Shown here piece by piece: positions 35,682-45,029 of a stretch of DNA of 64,000 nucleotides (position 1 is its first letter; the number at the start of each line of letters is the position of its first letter). The position numbers and the translations under genes are program-made. Source of the stretch: Rhodobacter capsulatus. Its GTDB lineage: Bacteria; Pseudomonadota; Alphaproteobacteria; Rhodobacterales; Rhodobacteraceae. The notes beneath the pieces are model-generated. The model had not been told where the DNA came from, searched no databases, and worked only from the letters and a program-made list of their open reading frames with translations. Location: NCBI RefSeq assembly GCF_003254295.1, contig NZ_QKZO01000001.1, positions 391,698-455,697 on the forward strand, given 5' to 3'.

Positions 35682-36966
35682 GTCTGATTAGCGAGACTGT
35701 GAAGCTTGGCCGCATCAAACGCGCCTCATAGCCGTTTTTCCAGCCCGCAACCGGCGCGGCGATCAGCGTTTCCCCCTGCCAGAGCGCGGGCGAGGCCAGC
35801 AGGCTGGCGCGCGGAACCGCACGGCGGCGGCCCTCGCCCAGCTGGCGCAGCCCCTCTGGCCCCAGCGCCGCCAGCGTCAGCCCCGGCTGCTCCGGCCCCT
35901 CGATCCGCCAGCCGTCCCAGGTCTCGCCGAAGCCGACACGCAGAGCGGCCACCGCCCGCAGCTCCCGGGTGATGCGGATCGCGTCATCGGTCACCAGAAT
36001 GCGACAGCCGTGCAGGGTGCGGTCGCGCCGGGTGCGCCAGGTCGTCAGCACGTCGATCACCTTGGCGGCGCGCGGCGGATACACCGCCCCCGACACCCAG
36101 AGCAGCGCCGCATTCAGCAACCGCCGCCCGGTCTCGGGGTCGAAAGCGTCGCGAAAACCATGCGCGTCGATCACCACATCGCCCGCGTCGACATGCACAT
36201 GCGCCTTGACCAGATGCTCGAGCGAGCACAGCACCGATTGCTCGGCCATCGCCAGATGCCCCACCACCGTCGAGAGCGTGCCCGCCGTGATCCCCAAAGG
36301 CGCCAGCGCCGCCAGCGCCTTGCGCGCCTTGACCCGGTCGAAGCGCTCGTTCGCATTCGACGGATCCTCGATCCAGCCGATCCCCTGCCGCTGCAGATGG
36401 TCGCGCAATTCAGCGCGGGTCTGGCTCAGGAACGGCCGGAACCAGAGCACGCCCGCGCTTTCGAAGCTTTCGCGCATCCCCGACAGGCCTTCCAGCCCGG
36501 CCTCGCGCGCAAGACGCATCAGGAAGGTCTCGGCCTGATCGTCGCCGGTGTGACCCAATGCCACGGCCCCGATGCCGCGCGCCTGCGCCCAGGCACCGAT
36601 CAGCCGAAACCGCGCCCGCCGCGCCGCATCCATCAGATTGCCCCTGGCGCCGCGGCCATCCCAGCGCAGGGTGCTGTGGGCAATGCCGCGCCCGGCACAG
36701 AAGCGGGCGACAAAGGCCGCCTCCTCGGCGGCTTCGGGGCGCAGGCCGTGATCGACCGTCACCGCCTCAAGCGGATGCAGCGCCGACAACAGCACAAGCG
36801 TCGCCAGTGAATCCGATCCGCCCGAAACCGCCACCGCCAGCCGCGGCGCGGTCATCACGGGGCGGACGGTCTCGAAAGCGGCATCGGCAGCCCAAAGCAG
36901 CAGGCCGTCTTCGGGCGGAACATCCCCGCGCAGCAGCGCCGCGCGCAGGCCCTCGGGATCGGTCAC
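35677..36966 (-). CDS. tilS: tRNA(Ile)-lysidine synthase
   Basis: The product is 429 residues. TilS adds lysine to C34 of the CAU-anticodon tRNA so that it reads AUA as isoleucine. The N-type ATP pyrophosphatase loop is SGGSDS (48-53); GHTGDDQAETFLMRL is also typical. The start is GTG at 36966, overlapping the cpoB stop by 4 bases (GTGA). The gene lies between cpoB and ftsH, the usual order in Rhodobacterales. Confidence 0.93.
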   Translation of the reverse strand: MTDPEGLRAALLRGDVPPEDGLLLWAADAAFETVRPVMTAPRLAVAVSGGSDSLATLVLLSALHPLEAVTVDHGLRPEAAEEAAFVARFCAGRGIAHSTLRWDGRGARGNLMDAARRARFRLIGAWAQARGIGAVALGHTGDDQAETFLMRLAREAGLEGLSGMRESFESAGVLWFRPFLSQTRAELRDHLQRQGIGWIEDPSNANERFDRVKARKALAALAPLGITAGTLSTVVGHLAMAEQSVLCSLEHLVKAHVHVDAGDVVIDAHGFRDAFDPETGRRLLNAALLWVSGAVYPPRAAKVIDVLTTWRTRRDRTLHGCRILVTDDAIRITRELRAVAALRVGFGETWDGWRIEGPEQPGLTLAALGPEGLRQLGEGRRRAVPRASLLASPALWQGETLIAAPVAGWKNGYEARLMRPSFTVSLIRR

Positions 36967-37802
36967 CGGCAGCCAAGCGAGGCTTGCGCCGCAGCCACCT
37001 TGCCCGCCGCCTCGGAGGAGGGGAACCGCGCCGGCACCTCGGCCAGCGTCGCACAGGCTTCGGTCTGCTGCCCAAGCGTGCCCAGCGCCTTGCCCAATTC
37101 CAGCAGGTCGTCGGCGGCCCGCTTGCCCTCGGGCTCGGCCGAGAAGCCGTCCAGCCAGGCCCGGGCCGCGCCCGGAACATCGCCCGCCTTCATCAGCGCC
37201 TCGCCGCGCAGATAGCCCGCGTCACCGGTCAGGGGGCCGCCCGGGTAGGTTTCGGCAAAGGTCTTAAAGAGGTCGGCAGCGGCGCGAAAGTCACCTTGAT
37301 CGAGCACCCCCTTGGCCCGATCGAAGTCCGCTTGTTCGTTCATCGCCATGGTGCCGCCCGAAGGGGCCGCCCCGCCCGAAGCCGCCGGTGCCGCAGCCGC
37401 CGCAGCATCCGCCGCCGGAGCCGCGCCCCCCAGCGGTTGCGCCTGCCCGACGCTGGAGGGGTCGCAGCCCTCTTCCAGTTCGCAGACCCGGAATTCCAGA
37501 TCGCCCACCCGGTTGGTGCCGTCCTTGACGACCTTGTCCACCCGGTCCTTGAGCTGTTCGGTCATCGCGGTGAGGCGGGTCAGCTCCGCCTCCATCGTGT
37601 CCATGCGCTGCAGCGCCGAGGCACCGCCCGCCGCCTGCAGGCCGCTCGCCCCCGAGGCGACGAGTTCGCCGCGCAGCTCCTGCAGCTGCGCCGACACCTG
37701 CGCGAGTTCCGCGCGGATGTCGGCCAGCGTCTGTTTGTCGGCAGCAAAGGCGGGCGCGGCCAGCGCCAGCACCAGTGCCGTCCCCAGCATCACCCGCCGC
37801 AT
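36963..37802 (-). CDS. cpoB: Tol-Pal system protein CpoB/YbgF
   Basis: The product is 279 residues. It has a signal peptide (MRRVMLGTALVLALAAPAFA), a coiled-coil trimerisation region (about 25-95, with QTLADIRAELAQVSAQLQEL), a Gly/Ala-rich linker and C-terminal TPR repeats (about 155-279, DFDRAKGVLDQGDFRAAADL). In E. coli CpoB links PBP1B activity to Tol-driven outer-membrane constriction. A GAGGCAG site precedes the start, and only 5 bases separate it from the pal stop. Confidence 0.9.
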   Translation of the reverse strand: MRRVMLGTALVLALAAPAFAADKQTLADIRAELAQVSAQLQELRGELVASGASGLQAAGGASALQRMDTMEAELTRLTAMTEQLKDRVDKVVKDGTNRVGDLEFRVCELEEGCDPSSVGQAQPLGGAAPAADAAAAAAPAASGGAAPSGGTMAMNEQADFDRAKGVLDQGDFRAAADLFKTFAETYPGGPLTGDAGYLRGEALMKAGDVPGAARAWLDGFSAEPEGKRAADDLLELGKALGTLGQQTEACATLAEVPARFPSSEAAGKVAAAQASLGCR

Positions 37803-37807
37803 CTGCC

Positions 37808-38329
37808 TCAGCTCCCGGCGCCGACCGAGATCACGGTGACCGCGCGCCGGTTCTGCTCGAAGCAGCTTTCCGCGGCGCAGGTGGCGATCGGCCGTTCCTT
37901 GCCGTAGGACACGGTGCGCAGCCGGGTCGCGGGCACGCCCTGCGAGATCAGATATTGCTGCACCGAGCTGGCGCGACGGGCGCCGAGCGCGAGGTTGTAT
38001 TCGCGCGTGCCCTGTTCGTCGGCATGGCCTTCGATGATCGCGGCATAATTGCCGTGGCTGTTGAGCCATTGCGCCTGCCCCGAGAGCGTCGCGCGGGCCT
38101 CGTCGGTCAGGGTCGACTGGTTGATGACGAAGCGCACGGTGTCGCCCACCTTGCCCGCGAAATAAGCGGGCGAATTCGGGTCGTTGATCGAGCCCTGCGA
38201 GACGCCGCCCGCCTCGCCATAGGCGCCGCCCGGATCGACAACGCCATTCGCGCCGTTCTTCGAGGGGTTGTTGCAGGCCGCGAGCGCGATCATCGCCAGG
38301 CCGAACGCCGCTTTGGTTGCAAGATGCAT
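37808..38329 (-). CDS. pal: Peptidoglycan-associated lipoprotein Pal
   Basis: The product is 173 residues. The lipoprotein signal ends at LAAC (C19), followed by an Asn/Gly-rich linker and an OmpA-like peptidoglycan-binding domain (about 70-173) with IIEGHADEQGTREYNLALG, the diaminopimelate-binding loop. Pal holds the outer membrane to the cell wall and is moved by TolB at division sites. The start ATG at 38329 fits the signal peptide. It lies in the tol operon between tolB and cpoB. Confidence 0.95.
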   Translation of the reverse strand: MHLATKAAFGLAMIALAACNNPSKNGANGVVDPGGAYGEAGGVSQGSINDPNSPAYFAGKVGDTVRFVINQSTLTDEARATLSGQAQWLNSHGNYAAIIEGHADEQGTREYNLALGARRASSVQQYLISQGVPATRLRTVSYGKERPIATCAAESCFEQNRRAVTVISVGAGS

Positions 38330-38395
38330 GTTGTACCGCCTTTTGTTGCTTATGCCGTTTCGGCACACAGTATCAGGTTTGGCTGCGCTTGGGAA

Positions 38396-39709
38396 TCAGG
38401 GCAGAAGCGGGCCCCAGGTCGGGTCGGAGGCGCCCCCCACCCCCGCAACCGCCTTCAGGTTGCGCCCAGTGATATCGACCGTGTACATCTTCGCCGCCCC
38501 GGCCGCGCCGGGGCTTTCGCGGGTGAACATCAGCACACGGCCGTTCGGCGCCCAGGTCGGGCCCTCGTCAAGATAGGAGGCCGTCAGGTCGCGTTCCTCC
38601 GAGCCGTCGGTGCGCATCACGCCGATGAAGAAACGTCCGCCCGACTGCTTGGTGAAGGCGATGAGATCGCCGCGCGGCGACCAGACCGGCGTGCCGTAGC
38701 GGCCGTCGCCGTTCGAGATCCGCACCGGCTCGCCGCCGCTGGCCGACATCACATAGATCTGCTGCGTGCCGGACCGGTCGCTTTCAAACACGATCTGGCT
38801 GCCGTCCGGGCTGTAGGAGGGCGCGGTTTCGATCGCGGGCGAATTCGTCAGCCGCTCGACACTGCCGCCCGAGACCGACATGCGATACAGGTCGGTGTTG
38901 CCGTTCTGCTCCAGCGAATAGACGATCGAGCCGCCATCGGGCGAAAACCGCGGCGAGAAGGTCATCGTGCCCGGCACTTCGGGCAGAAGCTTGCCAGCGG
39001 CATTGCCGACCGACATCATCTTGATGCGCGGGAAGCCGGTCTCGAAGGTGGTATAAAGGATACGATCGCCCTGCGGCGAGAACCGCGGCGCCAGCACAAT
39101 GGTCGAGCTGTCGGTCAGATAGTTCACGTTCTCGCCATCGTAATCCATGATCGCAAGACGTTTCTGCCGCTGCCCCTTGGGCCCGGATTCCGAGACATAG
39201 ACGACGCGGCTGTCGAAATAGCCGCTTTCGCCGGTGATCCGCGCATAGATCACGTCGGCGACCTTGTGCGCCAGCCGCCGCCAGCTTTGGGGCGACGCCG
39301 CCAGCTGCTGGCCGTCGCCCAGCTGGGTGTTGCCGTAAACGTCATGAAGGCGGAATTTCACCACCACCTTGCCGCCCGACATGCCGACCGAGCCGTTGAT
39401 CAGCGCCTGCGCATTGATCGCCTGCCAGTCGGCATAGCTGACCGGGGTGTCGAAGCTGCCGAAGCGCTGGATATGCGCGCCCTCGGGGATTTCGCGGAAC
39501 AGGCCGGTGCCCGAGAGGTCGTCGGCGATCACCCGGGTGATCTGGCTCGCCAGACTGCCCGCGCCCTCGTCCACGAAAGAGGGCAAAGCATAGGGAAGGG
39601 GCTCGATCACGCCCTCGTCCAGTTCGATGCGCAGCGGTCCCTGTTGGGCCGCCGCCAGTCCCGTTGTCAGCATCAGCGCCGCCGCCGCGGCCAAAATCCA
39701 ACGCACCAT
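38396..39709 (-). CDS. tolB: Tol-Pal system beta-propeller protein TolB
   Basis: The product is 437 residues. A signal peptide (to about AAAQ, residue 22) is followed by an N-terminal alpha/beta domain and a six-bladed propeller whose blades show repeated FSPxGxxIxY and SPDGSQIVF motifs. TolB is the periplasmic shuttle between TolA and Pal. The ATG at 39709 follows GAGGACGGAAC. The gap to tolA is 90 bases. Confidence 0.96.
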   Translation of the reverse strand: MVRWILAAAAALMLTTGLAAAQQGPLRIELDEGVIEPLPYALPSFVDEGAGSLASQITRVIADDLSGTGLFREIPEGAHIQRFGSFDTPVSYADWQAINAQALINGSVGMSGGKVVVKFRLHDVYGNTQLGDGQQLAASPQSWRRLAHKVADVIYARITGESGYFDSRVVYVSESGPKGQRQKRLAIMDYDGENVNYLTDSSTIVLAPRFSPQGDRILYTTFETGFPRIKMMSVGNAAGKLLPEVPGTMTFSPRFSPDGGSIVYSLEQNGNTDLYRMSVSGGSVERLTNSPAIETAPSYSPDGSQIVFESDRSGTQQIYVMSASGGEPVRISNGDGRYGTPVWSPRGDLIAFTKQSGGRFFIGVMRTDGSEERDLTASYLDEGPTWAPNGRVLMFTRESPGAAGAAKMYTVDITGRNLKAVAGVGGASDPTWGPLLP

Positions 39710-39799
39710 GTTCCGTCCTCGTCCGGGCCTTGCGCCCTGTTCTATCCGTATTTTCCAGCCGCCCGTCATCACAAGCGCCTGACCGCCCGCGGTTGCCCG

Positions 39800-41107
39800 C
39801 TATTTCATTCGCATCTTCGTCGGGTTGAAGACGATCTCGATCTGCTGCCACCAGCCGAATTTCTCGCTCGGCAGCGGGAAGCCATCCGAGCCGCAGCGCA
39901 CGATCGCCCGCCGCGCGGCTTCAAACGCCTGCCGCGCCGCCGCATCAGACCCGCCCGTGGCATCGATCATCTTGATCGAGCTGACCACCGGCTTGCCGTT
40001 TTCCTGCATGTCGACCCGCACCGTGACCGTGGTCCGCAGCGCCTCCGACGAGAGCGCGCCAACGTTCCAGCAGGCCTTCACGTCAACGATCAGCGCCTCT
40101 TTCTCGCCCGCCGTCACCGGGGGACCGTTCTTCGCGATGCCAAGCCCGCCGGTGCCGGTGTCGGCGCCGCTGTCGCTTTCCGCGCCCATCGCCTCGGCCA
40201 AAGCATCGGCCACCGCATCCGCACCGGCAGGCTTCGACGACGCGGGCTTGGCCGGTTTCGCGAGCTTGTCGGACTTCGGCTTCGCCGGCTTGTCGGCAGC
40301 CTTCTCGGCGGGCTTGTCCGCCGGTTTCTCGGCAGGCGTGTCTTCCGCCGCGGCGGTCTCGGTCTTTTCAGGCGGTTTCACCGCGGGCTTGGCCGGTTTC
40401 TTCGGCGGCCGCGGCGAGGATTTCGGCGCCGAGGTCGTCTCCTGCTCGACCGGCTTCGCCTCCTCGGGCACGATCTCGGTCGCGGCCTCGGGCGGCGCGG
40501 CCTGTTCCTTCGGCTTTTCGGCCGGTTTCTCGGGCTCCGGCTGTTCCTCGGGCCTGGTTTCCGGCTCGGCCGTTTCCGAGACTTTCACCTCGGGCGCAGG
40601 CGCCTCGGCGGGTTTCGGGGCCACGCGCTGCGCCGGTTTCGGCTGCGGCCGCGGCGAGAAGTCGGGCGCTTCGGTGTCTTGCGGTTCCTCGACCGGCGGC
40701 ATCATCGAGGGCGGCACCTCGGTCACCTCGGCGGGCGGCGTCGGCGGCACGATTTCGGACAGATCCGGCGGCGGCTCGGGCTTGGGTTCGGGCGGCACCG
40801 GCTGATCGGGCACGGCCTCGGGGGTCGGCGCCTCTTCGGCCGGGGGCTCCTCGGGGGCGGGCTCGGCCGCCGGTTCCTCAGGCTGCGTGGGGGCGGGCTG
40901 CGCGGCGGCAGCCCCGCCCGCCTTCGGCGCGGCCGCCTGCATCGCGGCGAATTCGGCTTCGGAGATCATCCCGGCCGGTTTGATTTCCACAGGCTCGTTC
41001 GGCTCGGGCTTGAACCATGCCGTGCCGATGATCGCCCAGAGGATCACCGCGATATGCAGTGCCGCCGAGACGCCCGTGCCGATCCGTTCCGCCCGATCCA
41101 TGCGCAT
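39800..41107 (-). CDS. tolA: Cell envelope integrity protein TolA
   Basis: The product is 435 residues. One membrane helix (about 12-31) is followed by a very long Pro/Glu/Ala/Lys-rich region (about 60-320; repeats such as EKPADKPAEKAADKPAKPK), which spans the periplasm, and a small C-terminal domain (about 345-435) with VKACWNVG and VRCGSDGFPLP carrying two conserved cysteines. This is the alphaproteobacterial TolA form. The first of two close ATGs (41107, 41101) is taken, behind a GAGG. The low-complexity region keeps frame and is coding. Confidence 0.9.
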   Translation of the reverse strand: MRMDRAERIGTGVSAALHIAVILWAIIGTAWFKPEPNEPVEIKPAGMISEAEFAAMQAAAPKAGGAAAAQPAPTQPEEPAAEPAPEEPPAEEAPTPEAVPDQPVPPEPKPEPPPDLSEIVPPTPPAEVTEVPPSMMPPVEEPQDTEAPDFSPRPQPKPAQRVAPKPAEAPAPEVKVSETAEPETRPEEQPEPEKPAEKPKEQAAPPEAATEIVPEEAKPVEQETTSAPKSSPRPPKKPAKPAVKPPEKTETAAAEDTPAEKPADKPAEKAADKPAKPKSDKLAKPAKPASSKPAGADAVADALAEAMGAESDSGADTGTGGLGIAKNGPPVTAGEKEALIVDVKACWNVGALSSEALRTTVTVRVDMQENGKPVVSSIKMIDATGGSDAAARQAFEAARRAIVRCGSDGFPLPSEKFGWWQQIEIVFNPTKMRMK

Positions 41108-41115
41108 GGCGCGCC

Positions 41116-41622
41116 TCAGTTCCCTGTGTTGGCCGCCGGGCCCGGCTGTGCCGTGGCGCCGGTCAGCGTCGGCCCGCCCGGGTCGGTCACGAGGATGATG
41201 TTGGCAAAGCCCCCGGCGTTCAGCGCGCCCATGACTTCAACCACACGCGAATAGGGAATGCCGCCATCGGCGCGCAGGAAGACCTTGTCGCTTTCGCGCT
41301 CGGCCGAGACCGCGCGCAGCCGGTTCACCAGATCTTCCTCGGGGACGGGTTCGTTCATCAGCGAGATCGTGCCGTCCAGCTGCAGCGAGATCGCCAGCGG
41401 CTCTTCCTGTTCCGTCGGCACCGCCTTGGCGGCGGTTTTCGGCAACTCAAGCGGCACCCCAACGGTCATCATCGGCGCCGCGACCATGAAGATGATCAGC
41501 AGCACGAGCATCACGTCGACCATCGGCGTGACGTTGATTTCGGCCATGACGGCATGTTTGCCCTTGCCGCCGCGGCGGCGTCGGCTGCCGCCTCCGCCCT
41601 TTTTCATCACCCCCGCGCCCAT
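41116..41622 (-). CDS. tolR: Tol-Pal system proton-channel protein TolR
   Basis: The product is 168 residues. A basic N-terminus is followed by the single helix NVTPMVDVMLVLLIIFMVAA with the proton-conducting aspartate of the ExbD/TolR family, and a periplasmic domain. A second start at 41607 (MKKGGGG) has a better-placed GGGG run and cannot be excluded. It is 3 bases downstream of tolQ. Confidence 0.93.
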   Translation of the reverse strand: MGAGVMKKGGGGSRRRRGGKGKHAVMAEINVTPMVDVMLVLLIIFMVAAPMMTVGVPLELPKTAAKAVPTEQEEPLAISLQLDGTISLMNEPVPEEDLVNRLRAVSAERESDKVFLRADGGIPYSRVVEVMGALNAGGFANIILVTDPGGPTLTGATAQPGPAANTGN

Positions 41623-41625
41623 CGC

Positions 41626-42330
41626 TTACGCGTCCAGCTGGCGCGAAAGGATGGTCGAGAATTCGTCGGCGAAGGCCTCGTAGCCCGAGGTGATCTTGTC
41701 GGCGTCGGAGGAAAGCTTGTTGTAGGCGATGACCGCCGGGATCGCCGCGACAAGGCCGATCGCCGTGGCGACAAGCGCCTCGGAGATCCCGGGCGCGACG
41801 ACGGCGAGCGAAGTGTTTTGCGAAATCGCGATTTCCTCGAAGGCGACCTTGATCCCCCAGACCGTGCCGAAAAGCCCGACAAAGGGCGCGGTCGAGCCGA
41901 CGGTCGCAAGGAAAGACAGGCCCGAGTTCAGCGCCTCGCCCTCCTTGGCGATCGCCACATCCATCGAGCGCTCGATGCGCGCCTGCGCCCCGGTGATCAG
42001 CTCGCCGTCATGGCGGTGGCTGCGGCGCCATTCCAGCATGCCCGCGGCAAAGATGCGCTGGGAGGCGCCATCCGGGGCCGGTCCGATCTGGTCGAAAAGT
42101 TCGTCAAGCGGCTCGCCCGACCAGAAGGCGCGGTCGAAGGCATCGGCCTCGGCGCGGGCGGCGCGGAACGAGATATACTTGCGGATCATGATCGACCACG
42201 ACCAGAAACTGGCCAGAGTAAGCATGATCATCACGAGTTTCACGGTCAACGAGGCGCGCACGAAAAGCGCAAGCAAGGAGAAATCCATCTCCGGCGCCGC
42301 TGCCGCCATGGCAAGGGTTTGCTGGTCCAT
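41626..42330 (-). CDS. tolQ: Tol-Pal system motor protein TolQ
   Basis: The product is 234 residues with three membrane helices (about 20-45, 135-160, 170-195). The MotA/TolQ/ExbB signature is in VGSTAPFVGLFGTVWGIK. With TolR it makes the proton channel that energises TolA. The upstream 124 bases hold an AT-rich stretch with a TAGAAT box at 42384-42379 on the minus strand, which may be a second promoter behind ybgC. Confidence 0.96.
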   Translation of the reverse strand: MDQQTLAMAAAAPEMDFSLLALFVRASLTVKLVMIMLTLASFWSWSIMIRKYISFRAARAEADAFDRAFWSGEPLDELFDQIGPAPDGASQRIFAAGMLEWRRSHRHDGELITGAQARIERSMDVAIAKEGEALNSGLSFLATVGSTAPFVGLFGTVWGIKVAFEEIAISQNTSLAVVAPGISEALVATAIGLVAAIPAVIAYNKLSSDADKITSGYEAFADEFSTILSRQLDA

Positions 42331-42454
42331 TGGTCACTGCTCTCATACGGGGCCTGTTTCTCGGGCCTCTTAGCAGTGATTCTACCGGATATTGAGGGGT
42401 AAAGCCATAACAACTGCGTCATTGTTGTGGCCTGATTGCTGCCTTGCAGCGAAA

Positions 42455-42856
42455 TCAGTGCAGTTTTGGCGCGATCTTCGCCCGGATTTCGGCCGGAAGC
42501 CGCGCCGCGGCGCCGGTTTCGGTCAGACAGGCCAGGGTGACCGTCGCGGTAAAAAGCTTGTCATTGCCCCGCCAGACCGCCTGATCCAGCACGATCCGCG
42601 CCCCGGTTTCGGCAATCAGATCGGTCGTCACCCGCAATGCGTCATCGTATTTCGCCGGTTTCAGATAATCCGCCTCGACCCGGCGCACGGCAAAGACCAG
42701 CCCGTGATCGCGTTTCAGCGCCAGCTGATCGACGCCCAGCGCCCGCACCCATTCGCTGCGGCCGCGCTCGATGAATTTCAGATAATTCGCGTAATAGACG
42801 ATGCCCGCCAGATCGGTGTCTTCGTAATAGACGCGCAGGATGAAGTCGTGGCTCAT
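42455..42856 (-). CDS. ybgC: Tol-Pal-associated acyl-CoA thioesterase YbgC
   Basis: The product is 133 residues, a hotdog-fold 4-hydroxybenzoyl-CoA thioesterase family member. The active-site region is VYYEDTDLAGIVYYANYLKF with the catalytic aspartate. Its position directly before tolQRAB-pal is general in proteobacteria. The ATG overlaps the stop of the unknown upstream gene (ATGA). Confidence 0.93.
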   Translation of the reverse strand: MSHDFILRVYYEDTDLAGIVYYANYLKFIERGRSEWVRALGVDQLALKRDHGLVFAVRRVEADYLKPAKYDDALRVTTDLIAETGARIVLDQAVWRGNDKLFTATVTLACLTETGAAARLPAEIRAKIAPKLH

Positions 42857-43500
42857 GCCGCCCCCCCGAGGCCGATCCGCGCCGCCAGCCGCAGCGCATG
42901 GCTTTTGTCCGTCGCGCAGGCGGGCAGCACCGGATCATAGGCCGCCCGGATCACCGCGGCGATCTCGGGGCGGATCACCGCCACGCCCCGCGCCTCGGCC
43001 AGCGGCGGATGGGTGGCAAAGGCACGCTCGCCCCAGGTCAGGATCATCTGCACCGCCTGATTGAGCGCGATCGTCTCGGCCGGAACCTCATCGAGCGCCG
43101 CATCCATGCGGATGAAGGAAAAACAGGCGCGGATGGCACCGGCATCGTCAAAGCGGAAGGTGCGGAACTGGTTCGCCCCGGCATCATCCAGCCGCGCGAC
43201 GATATCGGAGAGCCCGTCGATCATCTGGTCAAGGTTCGGCACTTCCAGCAATTCCTGCCAGTCGCGAAAGAAGAAGATCATCAGATTGGCGCCGATCTCG
43301 GCATCGGTTTCGGCCATCTTCGCCTTGGCAAGCACCACCACCGCCTCGGTCGCGCCCTTGACGACGGCAAGGGTCGCCGCATCGACGCCAAAGACCACCG
43401 GCACGATCGGCCGCCCCCAGCGCGCAAAGCGGTAGCCCGCGGCCCCGGTGAACAGCGCCGCGATCTCCTCGGCGCCTGGCATCGTGCTTGTGTCACTCAT
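42853..43500 (-). CDS. Conserved protein of unknown function at the head of the tol-pal operon
   Basis: The product is 215 residues, soluble, with no signal or membrane helix. Visible stretches are RFARWGRPIVPVVFGVDAAT, then ETDAEIGANLMIFFFRDWQE and RFDDAGAIRACFSFIRMD. I cannot assign a family. It overlaps ybgC by 4 bases and so should be cotranscribed and coupled with the Tol-Pal genes. The start at 43500 (MSDTST) is given behind GGTGGAG; an ATG four codons upstream is possible. Confidence 0.75.
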   Translation of the reverse strand: MSDTSTMPGAEEIAALFTGAAGYRFARWGRPIVPVVFGVDAATLAVVKGATEAVVVLAKAKMAETDAEIGANLMIFFFRDWQELLEVPNLDQMIDGLSDIVARLDDAGANQFRTFRFDDAGAIRACFSFIRMDAALDEVPAETIALNQAVQMILTWGERAFATHPPLAEARGVAVIRPEIAAVIRAAYDPVLPACATDKSHALRLAARIGLGGAA

Positions 43501-43556
43501 CTCCACCCCCATTCGCTGCGCGGCAGCGTAACCGCCGCGACGGGGCTTGCCAAGGC

Positions 43557-45029
43557 TCAGACCGCGAGCGTCGCCGCCACCGCCCGCTGCCAGCGGGCCA
43601 GTTTCCGCGCCCGGTCCGTCTCGGCCATCGCTGGGGTGAAGCGGCGGTCGAGTGCCCACTGCGCCGCGAACTCCGCAGGCGGCGGGCAGATCCCGGCACC
43701 AAGCCCGGCCAGATAGGCGGCGCCCAGCGCAGTGGTTTCGGTGATGACGGGGCGGTCGACCGGGGCGCCCAGAATGTCGGCGAGATATTGCATCGTCCAG
43801 TCGCTGGCCGCCATGCCGCCATCGACGCGCAGCACGTTTTGCCCCGCCGCGCCCCAATCGGCCCGCATCGCCGCGAGCAGGTCGCGCGTCTGCAGCCCGA
43901 CACTTTCAAGCGCCGCACGGGCAAATTCGGCGGGCCCGGTGTTGCGGGTCAGCCCATAGATGGCGCCGCGACAGTCGGGGTTCCAGTAAGGCGCCCCCAG
44001 CCCGGTAAAGGCGGGCACGATCACCAGATCCTGCGCCGGATCGGCGGTCTCGGCCAGATTTTGCGTCTCGGCCGCCCGCGCGATCAGACCCAGCCCGTCG
44101 CGCAGCCATTGCACCACCGCCCCGGCGATGAAGATCGAGCTTTCCAGCGCATAGGTCGTCTCTCCGTTCAGCCGATAGGCGATGGTGGTCAGAAGCCGGT
44201 TTTGCGACACGACGCGCGTCGCCCCGGTGTTCAACAGCGCAAAGCAGCCGGTGCCATAGGTCGATTTCAGCATGCCGGGGGCGAAACAGGCCTGCCCCAC
44301 CGTCGCCGCCTGCTGATCGCCCGCCACCCCGGTGATCGGGATCGCGGCGCCAAAGAGCGCCGGATCGGTGGTGCCGAAATCATCGGCGCAATCCTTGACC
44401 TCGGGCAAAAGCGCCATCGGCACGCCCAGAAGATCGCAGATTTCCGCGTCCCATTCATTGCGGCCGATGTCGTAAAGCAGCGTCCGCGCGGCATTCGTCG
44501 CATCGGTCGCATGCACCCGGCCGCCGGTCAGCCGCCAGATCAGGAAACTGTCGATGGTGCCAAAGGCCAGCTCCCCGCGCGCGGCCCGTTCCCGCGCGCC
44601 GGGGATCGTGTCGAGCAGCCATTTCACCTTGGTTCCCGAGAAATACGGGTCGAGCAGCAGGCCGGTTTTCGCCGTCATCCTCGCCTCGTGGCCCGCCGTC
44701 CGAAGATCGGCGCAAATCTCCGCGGTGCGGCGATCCTGCCAGACGATGGCATTATGGATCGGCACGCCCGTTGCCCGGTCCCAGATCACCGTCGTTTCAC
44801 GCTGGTTGGTCAGGCCCAGCGCCGCCACCGGACCGGCCTGCGCCAAAGCCTCGCGGATCGTCGAGAGGACGGTGGCCCAGATCGCCTCGGGGTCATGTTC
44901 GACCCAGCCGGGCGCCGGGAATATCTGCGGAAATTCGCGGCTTGCCGTGGCCACGGGGCGCAGGGCCGCGTCAAAGACAATCGCCCGGGTCGAGGTCGTG
45001 CCCTGATCGAGCGCCAGAATCCGCGTCAT
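43557..45029 (-). CDS. glpK: Glycerol kinase
   Basis: The product is 490 residues. It phosphorylates glycerol to glycerol 3-phosphate. FGGY-family features: N-terminal [15 protein letters not shown], substrate-site [16 protein letters not shown] and the C-terminal signature in [18 protein letters not shown]. The ATG overlaps the glpD stop by 4 bases. glpD-glpK form a glycerol-use operon; no uptake facilitator or regulator is adjacent in the window. Confidence 0.96.
   Translation of the reverse strand: MTRILALDQGTTSTRAIVFDAALRPVATASREFPQIFPAPGWVEHDPEAIWATVLSTIREALAQAGPVAALGLTNQRETTVIWDRATGVPIHNAIVWQDRRTAEICADLRTAGHEARMTAKTGLLLDPYFSGTKVKWLLDTIPGARERAARGELAFGTIDSFLIWRLTGGRVHATDATNAARTLLYDIGRNEWDAEICDLLGVPMALLPEVKDCADDFGTTDPALFGAAIPITGVAGDQQAATVGQACFAPGMLKSTYGTGCFALLNTGATRVVSQNRLLTTIAYRLNGETTYALESSIFIAGAVVQWLRDGLGLIARAAETQNLAETADPAQDLVIVPAFTGLGAPYWNPDCRGAIYGLTRNTGPAEFARAALESVGLQTRDLLAAMRADWGAAGQNVLRVDGGMAASDWTMQYLADILGAPVDRPVITETTALGAAYLAGLGAGICPPPAEFAAQWALDRRFTPAMAETDRARKLARWQRAVAATLAV

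Noticed and set aside
40180-40900. Repetitive GC-rich tract in tolA as tandem repeat locus
   Set aside because: It encodes the normal Pro/Lys/Glu-rich periplasm-spanning region of TolA and is not a perfect repeat.
37775-41254. 1159-codon plus-strand open frame
   Set aside because: Antisense to pal, tolB and tolA. The long frame is a by-product of high GC and the TolA repeats.
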